A stretch of DNA of 31,241 nucleotides, taken from the IMG/VR virus record IMGVR_UViG_3300047550_002977, positions 1 through 31,241 of that record, one strand, 5' to 3'. Under the pieces are notes generated by a model. That model searched no databases, was not told the DNA's origin, and saw nothing but the letters and a program-made list of their open reading frames with translations. Both the position numbers and the translations under genes were made by a program. Source of the stretch: a virus. Position 1 is the stretch's first letter, and the number at the start of each line of letters is the position of its first letter. Shown here piece after piece: positions 6,322 to 14,363 of the stretch.

Positions 6322-6921
6322 TTAACAAGATGGACAATCACTAATGCAAGTTAAATCATAATCAGTAGTAATCTTATAATCTAATGCAAGGTAAATTTTA
6401 TTTGGACTAATTGGATAAGTTATTGAAGGCATTCTATATTCATTAGTATAGATTGACATTCCATCATAATTTGTTGAGATAGACTCAATGTTAACTCCAA
6501 GCAATCCATCATAATTCTGAATTTGTGATTGGGTTAATTGTTGAGTTACTCCGGAATTAATTAAGAATGATAATTGAGTAGGATTTAATCTTGTGATATT
6601 TCTATCAGCATATACTATCATTCTCATTAATGCTTCCTCTCTTGATACATTCCAACCATCACCAAATGCAATAGGTGCTTGAACTATTTGAGTAGATAAG
6701 CATCTATGATATATGATGATAGAGTACATATCATCAAATCCACTAAATGTAATTCCTCCATTTATATCAATCAATGATGGAATAGTAATTCCATATTGAG
6801 AGTTTTCTATAAGCAATTCTGACAATCCACATAATTTCTTTATAAATCTCTTATCATCGGAAAGTTTAGAATCTTTCAATCCGGAATTTATAATATCTAC
6901 TATTTCGCTTATATATGGCAT
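6322..6921 (-). CDS. Structural-region protein, possible tail terminator
   Basis: A 199-residue protein not recognised by motif. Its start overlaps the stop of the upstream tail-completion gene by one base (TAATG), and it precedes the probable tail-tube gene by 20 bases. In siphovirus neck modules this position is usually held by the tail terminator. The last residues form a cysteine cluster, CISDCPSC, that could bind metal or form disulfides. It may instead be an unrelated Bacteroidota phage neck protein. Confidence 0.45.
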   Translation of the reverse strand: MPYISEIVDIINSGLKDSKLSDDKRFIKKLCGLSELLIENSQYGITIPSLIDINGGITFSGFDDMYSIIIYHRCLSTQIVQAPIAFGDGWNVSREEALMRMIVYADRNITRLNPTQLSFLINSGVTQQLTQSQIQNYDGLLGVNIESISTNYDGMSIYTNEYRMPSITYPISPNKIYLALDYKITTDYDLTCISDCPSC

Positions 6922-7382
6922 TACTTAAACATTATTTTTAATTCTTCTTCAATGATAGTATTTACTTGCTCTAATTCTTCAGTAGTTAATCCATAAATCT
7001 CTCCATATCCTTTCCATTTACCATTCCCATACTGAAGACCTTGTGCTTTATCTCCATTCACTTTATTGCTAAATCCAATTCCATATTCCTTTTCAGAGAA
7101 AGCTATTACTTTAAAATCATTCTGCATATCTCCGGTTAAGAACAATAGTACCTTGTCTCCTTGTTGTGAATATCCATTTTTCTTTCTCCATGCAAGATAT
7201 TGTTTAGAATAAGTTCCAATATTACTACCATCAGTTTTCTTTCCTTCATTATGAATCCTAAATGCCATAGATTCTTTAGTTCTATCAGCAATAGTCCTCA
7301 ATAATTTATCAGACTCTTCTAATGTGAGCAGTTTTCCTTGCAATGCATTAAATTGAGAAAGGTTGATGATTGTATCAATCAT
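6921..7382 (-). CDS. Tail completion / virion morphogenesis-like protein
   Basis: A 153-residue protein whose second half (LLFLTGDMQNDF, then YGIGFSNKVNGDKAQGLQYGNGKWKGYGEI) resembles the phage virion morphogenesis/gpG-HK97 gp10 group, in which a TG-(D/S)-L/M segment is followed by alternating strands and a GxG-rich end. Such proteins complete the neck or join tail to head. It lies in the expected place, between connector and tail-terminator/tube candidates. The start at 7382 overlaps the stop of a possible 13-codon micro-ORF (ATGA). The purine-rich AGGAGG just upstream is probably codons of that micro-ORF rather than a Shine-Dalgarno site. Confidence 0.55.
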   Translation of the reverse strand: MIDTIINLSQFNALQGKLLTLEESDKLLRTIADRTKESMAFRIHNEGKKTDGSNIGTYSKQYLAWRKKNGYSQQGDKVLLFLTGDMQNDFKVIAFSEKEYGIGFSNKVNGDKAQGLQYGNGKWKGYGEIYGLTTEELEQVNTIIEEELKIMFK

Positions 7383-7420
7383 TTCTTTCCTCCTCGTTTT
7401 CCTCCTTTACATCCACACAT
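7379..7420 (-). CDS. Possible 13-residue Cys/Gly/Lys micro-ORF
   Basis: Between two structural genes an ATG at 7420 (two bases after the connector stop) opens a 13-codon frame, MCGCKGGKRGGKK. Its TGA overlaps the next gene's start as ATGA. This stop-start packing matches the authentic junctions around it. The composition (CxC plus Gly/Lys) is not random-looking, but so short a frame can arise by chance. It may instead serve only as a purine-rich initiation leader for the tail-completion gene. Confidence 0.4.
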   Translation of the reverse strand: MCGCKGGKRGGKK

Positions 7421-7421
7421 A

Positions 7422-8426
7422 TTAATAGAAATTAGTTGATTCACGAACTTGTACAATCTCATTGCATTCAATGCAACAATCACAATTCAATTTAAATCCT
7501 CCTGCTACTTGCTCTAAAGATTTCATATATTCTACTTGATATTCTTCTCGTAACTCTTTAGCTTTTTGAAGACCAATTGTAGTGAATTGATTTATTTTAC
7601 TTGAATATAATTGTTCAGTTAATAGTTCTATTCCAAGCAAATACCAATAAGACCTTGTGAATAGAGTTTTGTTTTGGCAAACAATAGCATCCCAATTGCA
7701 TACTATTGAAAATATTCCGCTTAATCCATATGTATCATTTGTAAATGTGATTTGCTCACCTACATTAATTCCTGCTCCTCTAACTCTAACATCACAACAA
7801 GATGGGATTGTATGATTATATGGTAAAGATAAACTTGAATAATCAGTAGTATTATTGGTATTATATCCTACAAATAATCTCCAAGAATTATTTGAATAGT
7901 TATTATGAAATGTAGTGTTTACCGGAATAGTATTCCAACCATCAACAGCACTACCATTATATGTCCATAATACTTCAAGAGTAGAAATATCAATGATTTC
8001 AATTTCTACTAATCCATTTCCTGCTACTGGAACTTGATAATATTTTAATTCTTGAATATGTATTGATGCTAATGGACTCGGAACATATTGGTAAGTAGCA
8101 GATTCAATCAACTCAATTGAGAATCCTTGTTTGGAATCAAAGACATTCCCATAATTACTTCCAAGAATATTACCAACATTGATTCCTTGCATTAAACTAT
8201 TAAGTTTATAATGCTTGGTCATTGATTCTCTTAAATCCAATGAGAATCTATTTTGCGCTCTCTTTTGGATTAGATTCCACATATCAAGATATGTTGCTTC
8301 CTCTTCATTTGTCAATGAAACAATTTGCTTTAAACTAATTGCTGGTAAATCATTGACATAAAGATTGGATGGGGATGCGGAATTTCCGCATCCCCTCAAT
8401 CCAATGTAATTATCAAGGCAATTCAT
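7422..8426 (-). CDS. Head-tail connector-region structural protein, 334 aa
   Basis: Not identified by motif. The gene directly follows the major capsid gene (10-base gap) and precedes the tail-completion candidate, so a neck/connector or head-fibre role is likely. The N-terminal half is helical and charged. The centre is Asn/Thr/Ser-rich and beta-like (WTYNGSAVDGWNTIPVNT), resembling a surface-exposed jelly-roll. The C-terminal helix ends in a tight cysteine cluster (NCDCCIEC at about 315-322), with further cysteines at the extreme N terminus (MNCLDNY, RGCGN). Such clusters recur in neighbouring structural proteins. Confidence 0.5.
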   Translation of the reverse strand: MNCLDNYIGLRGCGNSASPSNLYVNDLPAISLKQIVSLTNEEEATYLDMWNLIQKRAQNRFSLDLRESMTKHYKLNSLMQGINVGNILGSNYGNVFDSKQGFSIELIESATYQYVPSPLASIHIQELKYYQVPVAGNGLVEIEIIDISTLEVLWTYNGSAVDGWNTIPVNTTFHNNYSNNSWRLFVGYNTNNTTDYSSLSLPYNHTIPSCCDVRVRGAGINVGEQITFTNDTYGLSGIFSIVCNWDAIVCQNKTLFTRSYWYLLGIELLTEQLYSSKINQFTTIGLQKAKELREEYQVEYMKSLEQVAGGFKLNCDCCIECNEIVQVRESTNFY

Positions 8427-8436
8427 CCTTGTTTAA

Positions 8437-9570
8437 TTAGGAGTTAGTCATTACATAACGAAGAGTACCATTACTTCCTGCAATGTAATCTGCTCCATCA
8501 TAAGCATCAGTAGGAGTAGTAAACAATCCATAACGCTTTTTAATCAAAAGCAAATATCCCCTTGCACCAGTAATGCTTGCTTCGCTAATATAACCATTAG
8601 TGATGTTTGCACCTAAATCTTCGGGACAATCAATGTATTTAACTTGCAAATCAAATGCAATGTTACCAAGACCATTTGGAGTCCAACATTGAGTACGCGG
8701 GTCAACAATTGTAGTAAAGAATGAACTACCTCGCTGACCAGCAAATGCACCTACGTTATCAAATCGCTCAACAAGATGTACACTACCTTTTGCAAACATT
8801 CCTACGTGCTGTGCACCCCAAGTAGTAGCTGTTTGTCCACTACCATAGAATTCTAAACCAGTAGACATTGCTTCCGGATTAAATCCAAGAGCAGGATATA
8901 GTCCTCCTCGTTTTTGTTGAATTGAGTATGCATGGAGATATCCTCCGAGTGCGCCTACAAAAACGGGTGAATCGCAAAATTCATTTTGTTCCGCATCCAT
9001 CAAGAGTTTAGTGAATCCAGTACCCAAATCATTGATATCTTGATTCTGCTCAATGTTTACTGATACTGCTGTTGCAGTACCAGTAGCTTTATGTTTACCA
9101 AATGAAGATGCCATTGATGTTGTCAATACATTCTCCATCTTTTGATAAATACCATTCATTGCATTGAGAATTCCTCGTAGATGCTCATTCATAATTTGAG
9201 TAGGAGGAAGACCAATAGCTACACTACTTGATGCTTCTTCGCAAAAACGTCGAACGGAATCATCCGGAATCCATACACCAGTCTGAACAACATTGTTCAC
9301 GCTAACTGATGTCTCTTTATATGCAGGAATTACATCAACTGCACAAGTATCACTTGTAGATACTTGGTTGATTGTAGTTCGTGGCATATACTTAATATTC
9401 ACATCACGATAATGACCTTCACGATATCCATCTTGGATTGCTGTTGGTCTATCTGTTTGTGATACAAGCATATTGAGGAATCCGGGCATAGTAACTTTTT
9501 GACCCGGATAATTATTTCCTGCAATGCTATCAAGATGAAGCAACAATGCTTCGCAATAACCATTTGCCAT
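8437..9570 (-). CDS. Major capsid protein
   Basis: A 377-residue protein with the size, Gly/Ala-rich composition and mixed alpha/beta pattern of an HK97-fold capsid protein. It is placed after portal, MuF-type and scaffold-like genes and before neck genes. The long helix region at about 110-165 and the loop-rich C-terminal half (FFTTIVDPRTQCW) fit. Codon use here is visibly richer in G and C than in its neighbours, as often seen for the most abundant virion protein. The leader before ATG is A-rich (AAAAAATAAAATG). A TAnnTTTG-like box lies 81 bases upstream. No homology search was possible, so the family remains unnamed. Confidence 0.72.
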   Translation of the reverse strand: MANGYCEALLLHLDSIAGNNYPGQKVTMPGFLNMLVSQTDRPTAIQDGYREGHYRDVNIKYMPRTTINQVSTSDTCAVDVIPAYKETSVSVNNVVQTGVWIPDDSVRRFCEEASSSVAIGLPPTQIMNEHLRGILNAMNGIYQKMENVLTTSMASSFGKHKATGTATAVSVNIEQNQDINDLGTGFTKLLMDAEQNEFCDSPVFVGALGGYLHAYSIQQKRGGLYPALGFNPEAMSTGLEFYGSGQTATTWGAQHVGMFAKGSVHLVERFDNVGAFAGQRGSSFFTTIVDPRTQCWTPNGLGNIAFDLQVKYIDCPEDLGANITNGYISEASITGARGYLLLIKKRYGLFTTPTDAYDGADYIAGSNGTLRYVMTNS

Positions 9571-9673
9571 TTTATTTTTTAATTTAAGTTAGTAATTATT
9601 GATTTGTTTTTTAATGTTGGCAAATGCCCAATGTATTGCTTTGTTAAAGCCAAATATAACTACTTGCATTAGT
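9571..9673 (-). promoter_or_regulatory. Intergenic region before the capsid gene with a candidate promoter
   Basis: This 103-base gap is long for this compact genome. On the minus strand TATATTTG (plus 9651-9658) matches the Bacteroides -7 consensus TAnnTTTG, although no good -33 TTG is at proper spacing. A short stem (ATTAGT/ACTAAT, 9668-9683) overlaps the scaffold gene end. A 26-codon frame (9589-9669) also runs through it and could be a micro-gene. An extra promoter just before the capsid gene would fit the need for high capsid expression. Confidence 0.4.
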
Positions 9674-10546
9674 TTATACTAATTTACTACCTTCTCTGAA
9701 ATCTTGTAATGCTTTGCTTGTTTGAGATTTCGCAAATGGAGCATTAACTTTTGCAGGAGGAGTAACTTGATTTGATACTGGAGTATTACTGCTTGGTTTA
9801 TTTACTCGTAATAATTTTGCTTCAGCAAGAACACTATCAGTAAATGATTTCACATCAATAGTTTTATTATCAATTGTAAAAGGTAGGTCACTTGCTTCAG
9901 AATTAACTAATTTAATTCCATCAGTAGTGTAAACATATTTACCTCCTTTTTCACGCAATTTTTTTTCCCAAAGATTACGAGCAGTAGAAATTGTTACATC
10001 TTTATCAAGGTCAATAGCATAATCATAATTTGAAAACAAAGAGTTTAATTCTTTGTCAGTTAATTGATTTTGCCATTTTGAATTTGTCTCTTGAACTTCA
10101 TTCTTACGGAATTCCTTTTCTTGATTCAAGAGATTTTGCAATTCATTGACCTTATCAAGTAATGCTTTCTTTTCTCCTCCTTGAGCAGAGATTGATTTAT
10201 CCTTTACTTCAGAGATAGCTTTTGCCAATAATCCAATTCGATTATAGGTATTTGATTCTGATAATACTTGATTTTTATTATCATCATCAAAAGGAAATTG
10301 GTCTATCACTTCTTTAATCTTCAAATCAATTGCATTCAATGTTGAGCCAGTAAAATGTTTCTTTACCTCATAATTCCGTTTTGCTTCATCTTCATTCATT
10401 AGTTTAGCTTGAATGCCTTGACTAATCTTTGATGGTAGTTCAACATTGAGTAATGCTTGATTAGACATTACTGCTTGTATTGATTCATCATTAGAATCAA
10501 TTCCTGCTCTTTCAGAAAGAGTCTTAATAAATTCAGTTAGATTCAT
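9674..10546 (-). CDS. Scaffold-like capsid assembly protein
   Basis: A 290-residue, highly charged, mostly helical protein with a predicted coiled coil at about residues 125-160 and a proline/threonine-rich linker near the C terminus (NTPVSNQVTPPAKVNAPFAK). It lies immediately upstream of the capsid gene, the usual scaffold position, and resembles GP20-type minor structural/scaffold proteins in build. No protease motif is seen. I place the start at 10546 (MNLTEF), 14 bases inside the previous gene and behind an A/C-rich stretch; the ATG at 10579 would only add a basic, glutamine-rich tail encoded in another gene's frame. Confidence 0.6.
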   Translation of the reverse strand: MNLTEFIKTLSERAGIDSNDESIQAVMSNQALLNVELPSKISQGIQAKLMNEDEAKRNYEVKKHFTGSTLNAIDLKIKEVIDQFPFDDDNKNQVLSESNTYNRIGLLAKAISEVKDKSISAQGGEKKALLDKVNELQNLLNQEKEFRKNEVQETNSKWQNQLTDKELNSLFSNYDYAIDLDKDVTISTARNLWEKKLREKGGKYVYTTDGIKLVNSEASDLPFTIDNKTIDVKSFTDSVLAEAKLLRVNKPSSNTPVSNQVTPPAKVNAPFAKSQTSKALQDFREGSKLV

Positions 10547-10778
10547 TTGTTGTTGTCGTTTTGACCTTTGGAGTTTCAATAATATCTAAATTAACTATTT
10601 TTTGTTGTGATTTCACGGATTTCTTTATTACCTCTACTTCAATTTGCTTCCGTTTAATATCGCATATCTTGTCAAGATTATTCTTGATAAGAAATTCTCG
10701 TACGTTATTTTCATTCTCTAATGGGAATGAAAACCATATTTCTCCATTTCGGATTACATCAAGGAATTCTTGTTTCAT
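10533..10778 (-). CDS. Hypothetical protein, 81 aa, in head module
   Basis: An unrecognised small protein between the MuF-type gene and the scaffold-like gene. It begins with a plausible globular part (FLDVIRNGEIWFSFPLENENNVREFLI) and ends in a low-complexity basic then Thr/Asn-rich tail. Its last codons overlap the start of the scaffold gene. The position suggests a small head protein or assembly factor; nothing in the sequence proves it. Confidence 0.55.
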   Translation of the reverse strand: MKQEFLDVIRNGEIWFSFPLENENNVREFLIKNNLDKICDIKRKQIEVEVIKKSVKSQQKIVNLDIIETPKVKTTTTNESN

Positions 10779-10797
10779 TTGTCAAATATACATTAAG

Positions 10798-11721
10798 TTA
10801 TGAGCTTTTGAATTTATCTCTCAATTCTTTAGGTACTAAATATGATGGCACTCCACTAAACTGATGATTACAATTCCATCCTCCTCTATTAACTCTCAAA
10901 TTTGCAACATTAGTACCTTCTTTCATTCCATATGGTAATCCGGTTTTTTCATAAATAGGTACTTCATCATCGCATATTTTACCTTCAATTAAATCATTAA
11001 ATTGACTAACGTGAATGTATTCAAGGCATTTATTAACTCTTGCATCAATCAATTTTCTACACCAGTCTCTTGTAGTATCTTTTATGCTTCCTCTATATTG
11101 ATACCATTCATATCCAAGACTATCACTAACTATTTGATTATAGTTAGCATTAAATGAATTCAATGAATCAGTTACAATTGTTTTTGCATACTTTGATAAT
11201 GCACCTTCGCTCTCTTCCGTATCAACCAAAAACTTTCTTACCTCTTCAGTAAATTCTGCTCTTGTACCTCCATTAGTTACATTCTTGACTAATATATCTC
11301 TTACCGGAGAAATTATATTTACATCCATTCCATTCTCTCCAAGAGAATCAACTACTGATTCAATTGATAGATTCTCTACTTCCTTTAATACTTTAGGTAC
11401 TTTATATGTATCTACAAGTGATGAAAAATATTGATTTTGGAGTTTTGTTATTGTAGAATATGTATCTATTACCTTATCTAATTCTTTAGCATATTCTTTA
11501 TCAAAGATTATTTTTTGTAATTCTGATTTAATCTTTGCTATTATTTTAACATTCTTGATACTTGGTTTAATCTTTCCATTACTCGTTTCTAATTCTGATG
11601 TTAAATCAAGTATAATTGCATATGCATCTTGCTGTATTTTAGGTAATCTACCATTGAAAGATGATACACTATCATCAATGATGCTTTCAATTTCTTTTAT
11701 TATTTCATCTTGTTTTGCCAT
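10798..11721 (-). CDS. MuF-type minor head morphogenesis protein
   Basis: A 307-residue protein directly downstream of the portal gene. The N-terminal two-thirds are helical. The C-terminal part has the MuF/SPP1 gp7 pattern: YQYRGSIKDTTRDWCRKLI, then a NRGGWNCNHQFSGVP ending (about residues 278-292) corresponding to the conserved R-x-GG-x-x-C-x-H-x-x-x-P of the family. These proteins sit inside the capsid near the portal and help head assembly or are ejected with DNA. The portal-MuF-scaffold-capsid order strengthens both neighbouring assignments. No toxin or ADP-ribosyl domain is attached. Confidence 0.78.
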   Translation of the reverse strand: MAKQDEIIKEIESIIDDSVSSFNGRLPKIQQDAYAIILDLTSELETSNGKIKPSIKNVKIIAKIKSELQKIIFDKEYAKELDKVIDTYSTITKLQNQYFSSLVDTYKVPKVLKEVENLSIESVVDSLGENGMDVNIISPVRDILVKNVTNGGTRAEFTEEVRKFLVDTEESEGALSKYAKTIVTDSLNSFNANYNQIVSDSLGYEWYQYRGSIKDTTRDWCRKLIDARVNKCLEYIHVSQFNDLIEGKICDDEVPIYEKTGLPYGMKEGTNVANLRVNRGGWNCNHQFSGVPSYLVPKELRDKFKSS

Positions 11722-11739
11722 ATTTAATTATAATATAAT

Positions 11740-13503
11740 CTATAATGATGCATTATCATTATTATTATTATTATCATCATTATTATTATTAGAATCAGTA
11801 TTTAAATTTACTTGATTCCTTTTATTGTTAAGTTCATTTGCATATTGATTCATTATTTTCATTTGTTCATCATATGTCAATTCTGCAAATGAATCATATG
11901 CATCTAATGCTCTTTGAACAAATTTATTGATATTGGAATGAATTATTAAATCATTCTTATCAATCGCATTAAATGTATTTTGCAATGCAATTGATTCTTC
12001 CGGTACTCCTGCAAATGGGTCTAACTTCAATTTCAAAATAACCAAATCCTTAATGTTGCTATCACTAAATTTCTTTCCTGCAAGTTCAATTTGAGAAGCA
12101 TTAATAATAGCAGAATCTACCTTTGCTTGTGACATCATTGCAAGTTCATCAACTAATACTTTACCGGAGAGCATATCATATCTTTCCGGTACTGCAATGT
12201 ATGGAACTAAAGAGTAAATATCATTAGTGATTGCATAGTATCTCCATGCACATATATCATAGCTTACTTCATCCATAATCCTTACTACATCTTCTGCTAT
12301 ACTATGAACAAATGAGTATAGTTCTTCCCTATCTACTTGTTTAGCTACTCCGGATTGTGATAATGGAACATCAGCAAGAAATTCCATATTAATTGCTGAA
12401 AGAGCATCATATAAATGTTGCTTAATCCTATTATCTTGAATCTCTATGATTGATGTATCTTTTTGAACAAATCCCATTGGAGGAGTAGGGATTGCCGGTT
12501 CACCTGCTCTTGGAGGAGATAATACCAAATGTTCAAATGGATTCAATGGTAATAATCCTTTACCTCCACATGATGGACATTTAACTGGAGCAGAGTTTTC
12601 CTTTGGAATTTCACCATATCCTTTACATCTACCACATTGTTGTGGTTGAATAGAGTACATGGTAGGAAACATTGTTTGGACTATGCTTGATTGCATATCG
12701 GAATATTCTCTTAATGCTTCATCCATTTTAGGTACTATTCCACTAATCCTTGATTCGTATAATGCATAATCACTATACTGCTCTTTGATAAGACCATACA
12801 TATGCCTTACCGGTATATATCCAAGAGGATTTTCTATTTGAAATATCTCATAGATTCCACTATTCCTCCTTTCAAATAATTGGATTACATCATTTTGGAT
12901 ATACCAATATCTAATGCCATTATGATATTTCTCTCCTCCTTCTACATATGTACTTTTCTCCTCTTCTTTCAATAGATAGAATTGATTCTCTTTATAATCC
13001 AAAACATTCTCCGCACAAAAAATACGAGGATATGGTTTATAGTATTCATTCTCTTGAACTTCAAAGTTCATAGGAATAGTAAACACTACTGCATTAGCAT
13101 CAATCAAATATTGTTTGAATGCTACTGAAAACATCCAATTCGTAATACTGCTATTACGAGGGAATCTATACATCAAGTATTTTTCCGGAGTCTCCTCTTC
13201 ATTAATAATAGCAGGAATATCATTATTGAATGAAATCATCCAATCTTGAGATTTCCGAATCTTCATCAAAGAATTATAAATCTTTGTAAAGACTGGTTTA
13301 GTAATCGGAACAAATATTTTTTGCCTATAATTTTTGATATCATTGGATTCTGCTGGTCTTCTATCATCAATTAAATGATGTGGATATTCACCATCAGAAT
13401 GAATTTCCAATGATTCATACATTTTAACTGCTTCATTATATTCATCATGGCGATATCCTTGAAGAATATATGGTTCAAGATATGCAGGAGTGATTGATGG
13501 CAT
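11740..13503 (-). CDS. Portal protein with DnaJ-like double zinc knuckle
   Basis: A 587-residue protein with the length and helical layout of SPP1/HK97-type portal proteins (IFVPITKPVFTKIYNSLMKI near residue 63; REYSDMQSSIVQTMFPTMYS near 265; QSGVAKQVDREELYSFVHSIAEDVVRIMDEVSYD near 380-420). It is followed by the MuF-type gene. Unusually, residues 290-316 hold two CxxCxGxG units (Cys290, Cys293, Cys309, Cys312), the DnaJ-type zinc-binding pattern, inserted in the body of the protein. The C terminus is a run of Asn and Asp encoded by ATT/ATC triplet repeats (11751-11790), probably disordered. Its start overlaps the stop of the upstream glycosyltransferase gene (TAATG). Confidence 0.78.
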   Translation of the reverse strand: MPSITPAYLEPYILQGYRHDEYNEAVKMYESLEIHSDGEYPHHLIDDRRPAESNDIKNYRQKIFVPITKPVFTKIYNSLMKIRKSQDWMISFNNDIPAIINEEETPEKYLMYRFPRNSSITNWMFSVAFKQYLIDANAVVFTIPMNFEVQENEYYKPYPRIFCAENVLDYKENQFYLLKEEEKSTYVEGGEKYHNGIRYWYIQNDVIQLFERRNSGIYEIFQIENPLGYIPVRHMYGLIKEQYSDYALYESRISGIVPKMDEALREYSDMQSSIVQTMFPTMYSIQPQQCGRCKGYGEIPKENSAPVKCPSCGGKGLLPLNPFEHLVLSPPRAGEPAIPTPPMGFVQKDTSIIEIQDNRIKQHLYDALSAINMEFLADVPLSQSGVAKQVDREELYSFVHSIAEDVVRIMDEVSYDICAWRYYAITNDIYSLVPYIAVPERYDMLSGKVLVDELAMMSQAKVDSAIINASQIELAGKKFSDSNIKDLVILKLKLDPFAGVPEESIALQNTFNAIDKNDLIIHSNINKFVQRALDAYDSFAELTYDEQMKIMNQYANELNNKRNQVNLNTDSNNNNDDNNNNNDNASL

Positions 13504-14360
13504 TATATTAGATTTCTTTCTTTAAGATGTGACCTTTTGTGCATAATAGGGAAAGTAGGAAGATTCATTTTATATGATGCATTTTTTGCAAAATCATTAT
13601 AAATCTTCTCTTGTTGTTTTGGAACATGATTACCTCCTACACTAAAAGCAAAATAGTTCTTTTTAATATCTAAAATAGGAATCAATTTCTTTGCTGATGG
13701 TAACCAATATGTTGGTTGAAATGGGGATTTATGTAATTTATGTTTTAATGAATCAATTGATAAATTAAAGAATGGTTCATCCGGTTTATCTCCTGCAAAA
13801 GACCTTGTCAATAATTTACCTTCTAAATAGAAATCCTTTGCTTTAGCAAATATACTATCAGCTATTTCATTTTGTTTCCAATAAATCCATTCACTTGATA
13901 AATCGTACCATTGTTCGACATTGGGATATGTCTCATTCAATACATTATTATCAACCCATTCTGAAATACCTTTATTTGGTTCATTCTCTCCTCTATTTGC
14001 CATTGTCCATTCAATAGCTTTCATATCATTCCATAATTTATTGTAGTCGCACAATACACTAAAAATCATGTCAGCATCTACAAATAGTGTTTCTTCTAAA
14101 TATGGAGTTAAATTGAATAGGTTGAACTTGCAATACAATGGCAATTCCTTTCCATTAACTTTCCAATCATCATCAGAAGGTTTTATAATCTTATCAAATA
14201 TCATCTTATGACCTTCATTCAAATGTGATAAAGCAATATCATCAGCAATTACTGATACTTTCTGATTATAATTTCCTGCTTTTATTGATAAAGCAAGATT
14301 ATAGGCGAATCTTCCATATAATGGATGCTTTAAAGCAATCGTAAGTATTCCTTTGTTCAT
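13503..14360 (-). CDS. Glycosyltransferase (GT-A fold, GT8-like) inside the structural module
   Basis: A 285-residue protein with a GT-A type DxD motif in TLFVDADMIF (Asp95-Ala-Asp97), preceded by an N-terminal nucleotide-sugar region (GILTIALKHPLYGRFAYNLALSI). A C-terminal segment has H/G motifs (SVGGNHVP, then PIMHKRSHL). These match metal-dependent nucleotide-sugar transferases of the GT8 type. It is placed between the large tail protein gene (4-base gap) and the portal gene (TAATG overlap), so it is made with virion proteins. The likely role is adding a sugar to a virion component or host surface glycan; donor and acceptor are unknown. GDP-fucose is made by genes 10 kb upstream, but GT8 enzymes usually use UDP-sugars. 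Confidence 0.72.
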   Translation of the reverse strand: MNKGILTIALKHPLYGRFAYNLALSIKAGNYNQKVSVIADDIALSHLNEGHKMIFDKIIKPSDDDWKVNGKELPLYCKFNLFNLTPYLEETLFVDADMIFSVLCDYNKLWNDMKAIEWTMANRGENEPNKGISEWVDNNVLNETYPNVEQWYDLSSEWIYWKQNEIADSIFAKAKDFYLEGKLLTRSFAGDKPDEPFFNLSIDSLKHKLHKSPFQPTYWLPSAKKLIPILDIKKNYFAFSVGGNHVPKQQEKIYNDFAKNASYKMNLPTFPIMHKRSHLKERNLI

Positions 14361-14363
14361 ATA

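Noticed and set aside
7385-7412. AGGAGG Shine-Dalgarno sites before the 6921-7382 gene
   Set aside because: No other gene here has such a site and Bacteroidota do not generally use them; the string encodes Gly-Gly in the micro-ORF frame.
10547-10579. N-terminal extension of the scaffold-like gene (MKLQRSKRQQQ)
   Set aside because: It lies inside the coding end of the previous gene and is low complexity; the ATG at 10546 is better placed.
11751-11800. ATT/ATC triplet repeat as a microsatellite or CRISPR-like array
   Set aside because: It is in frame and encodes the Asn/Asp tail of the portal protein. No repeat-spacer pattern exists anywhere in the window.
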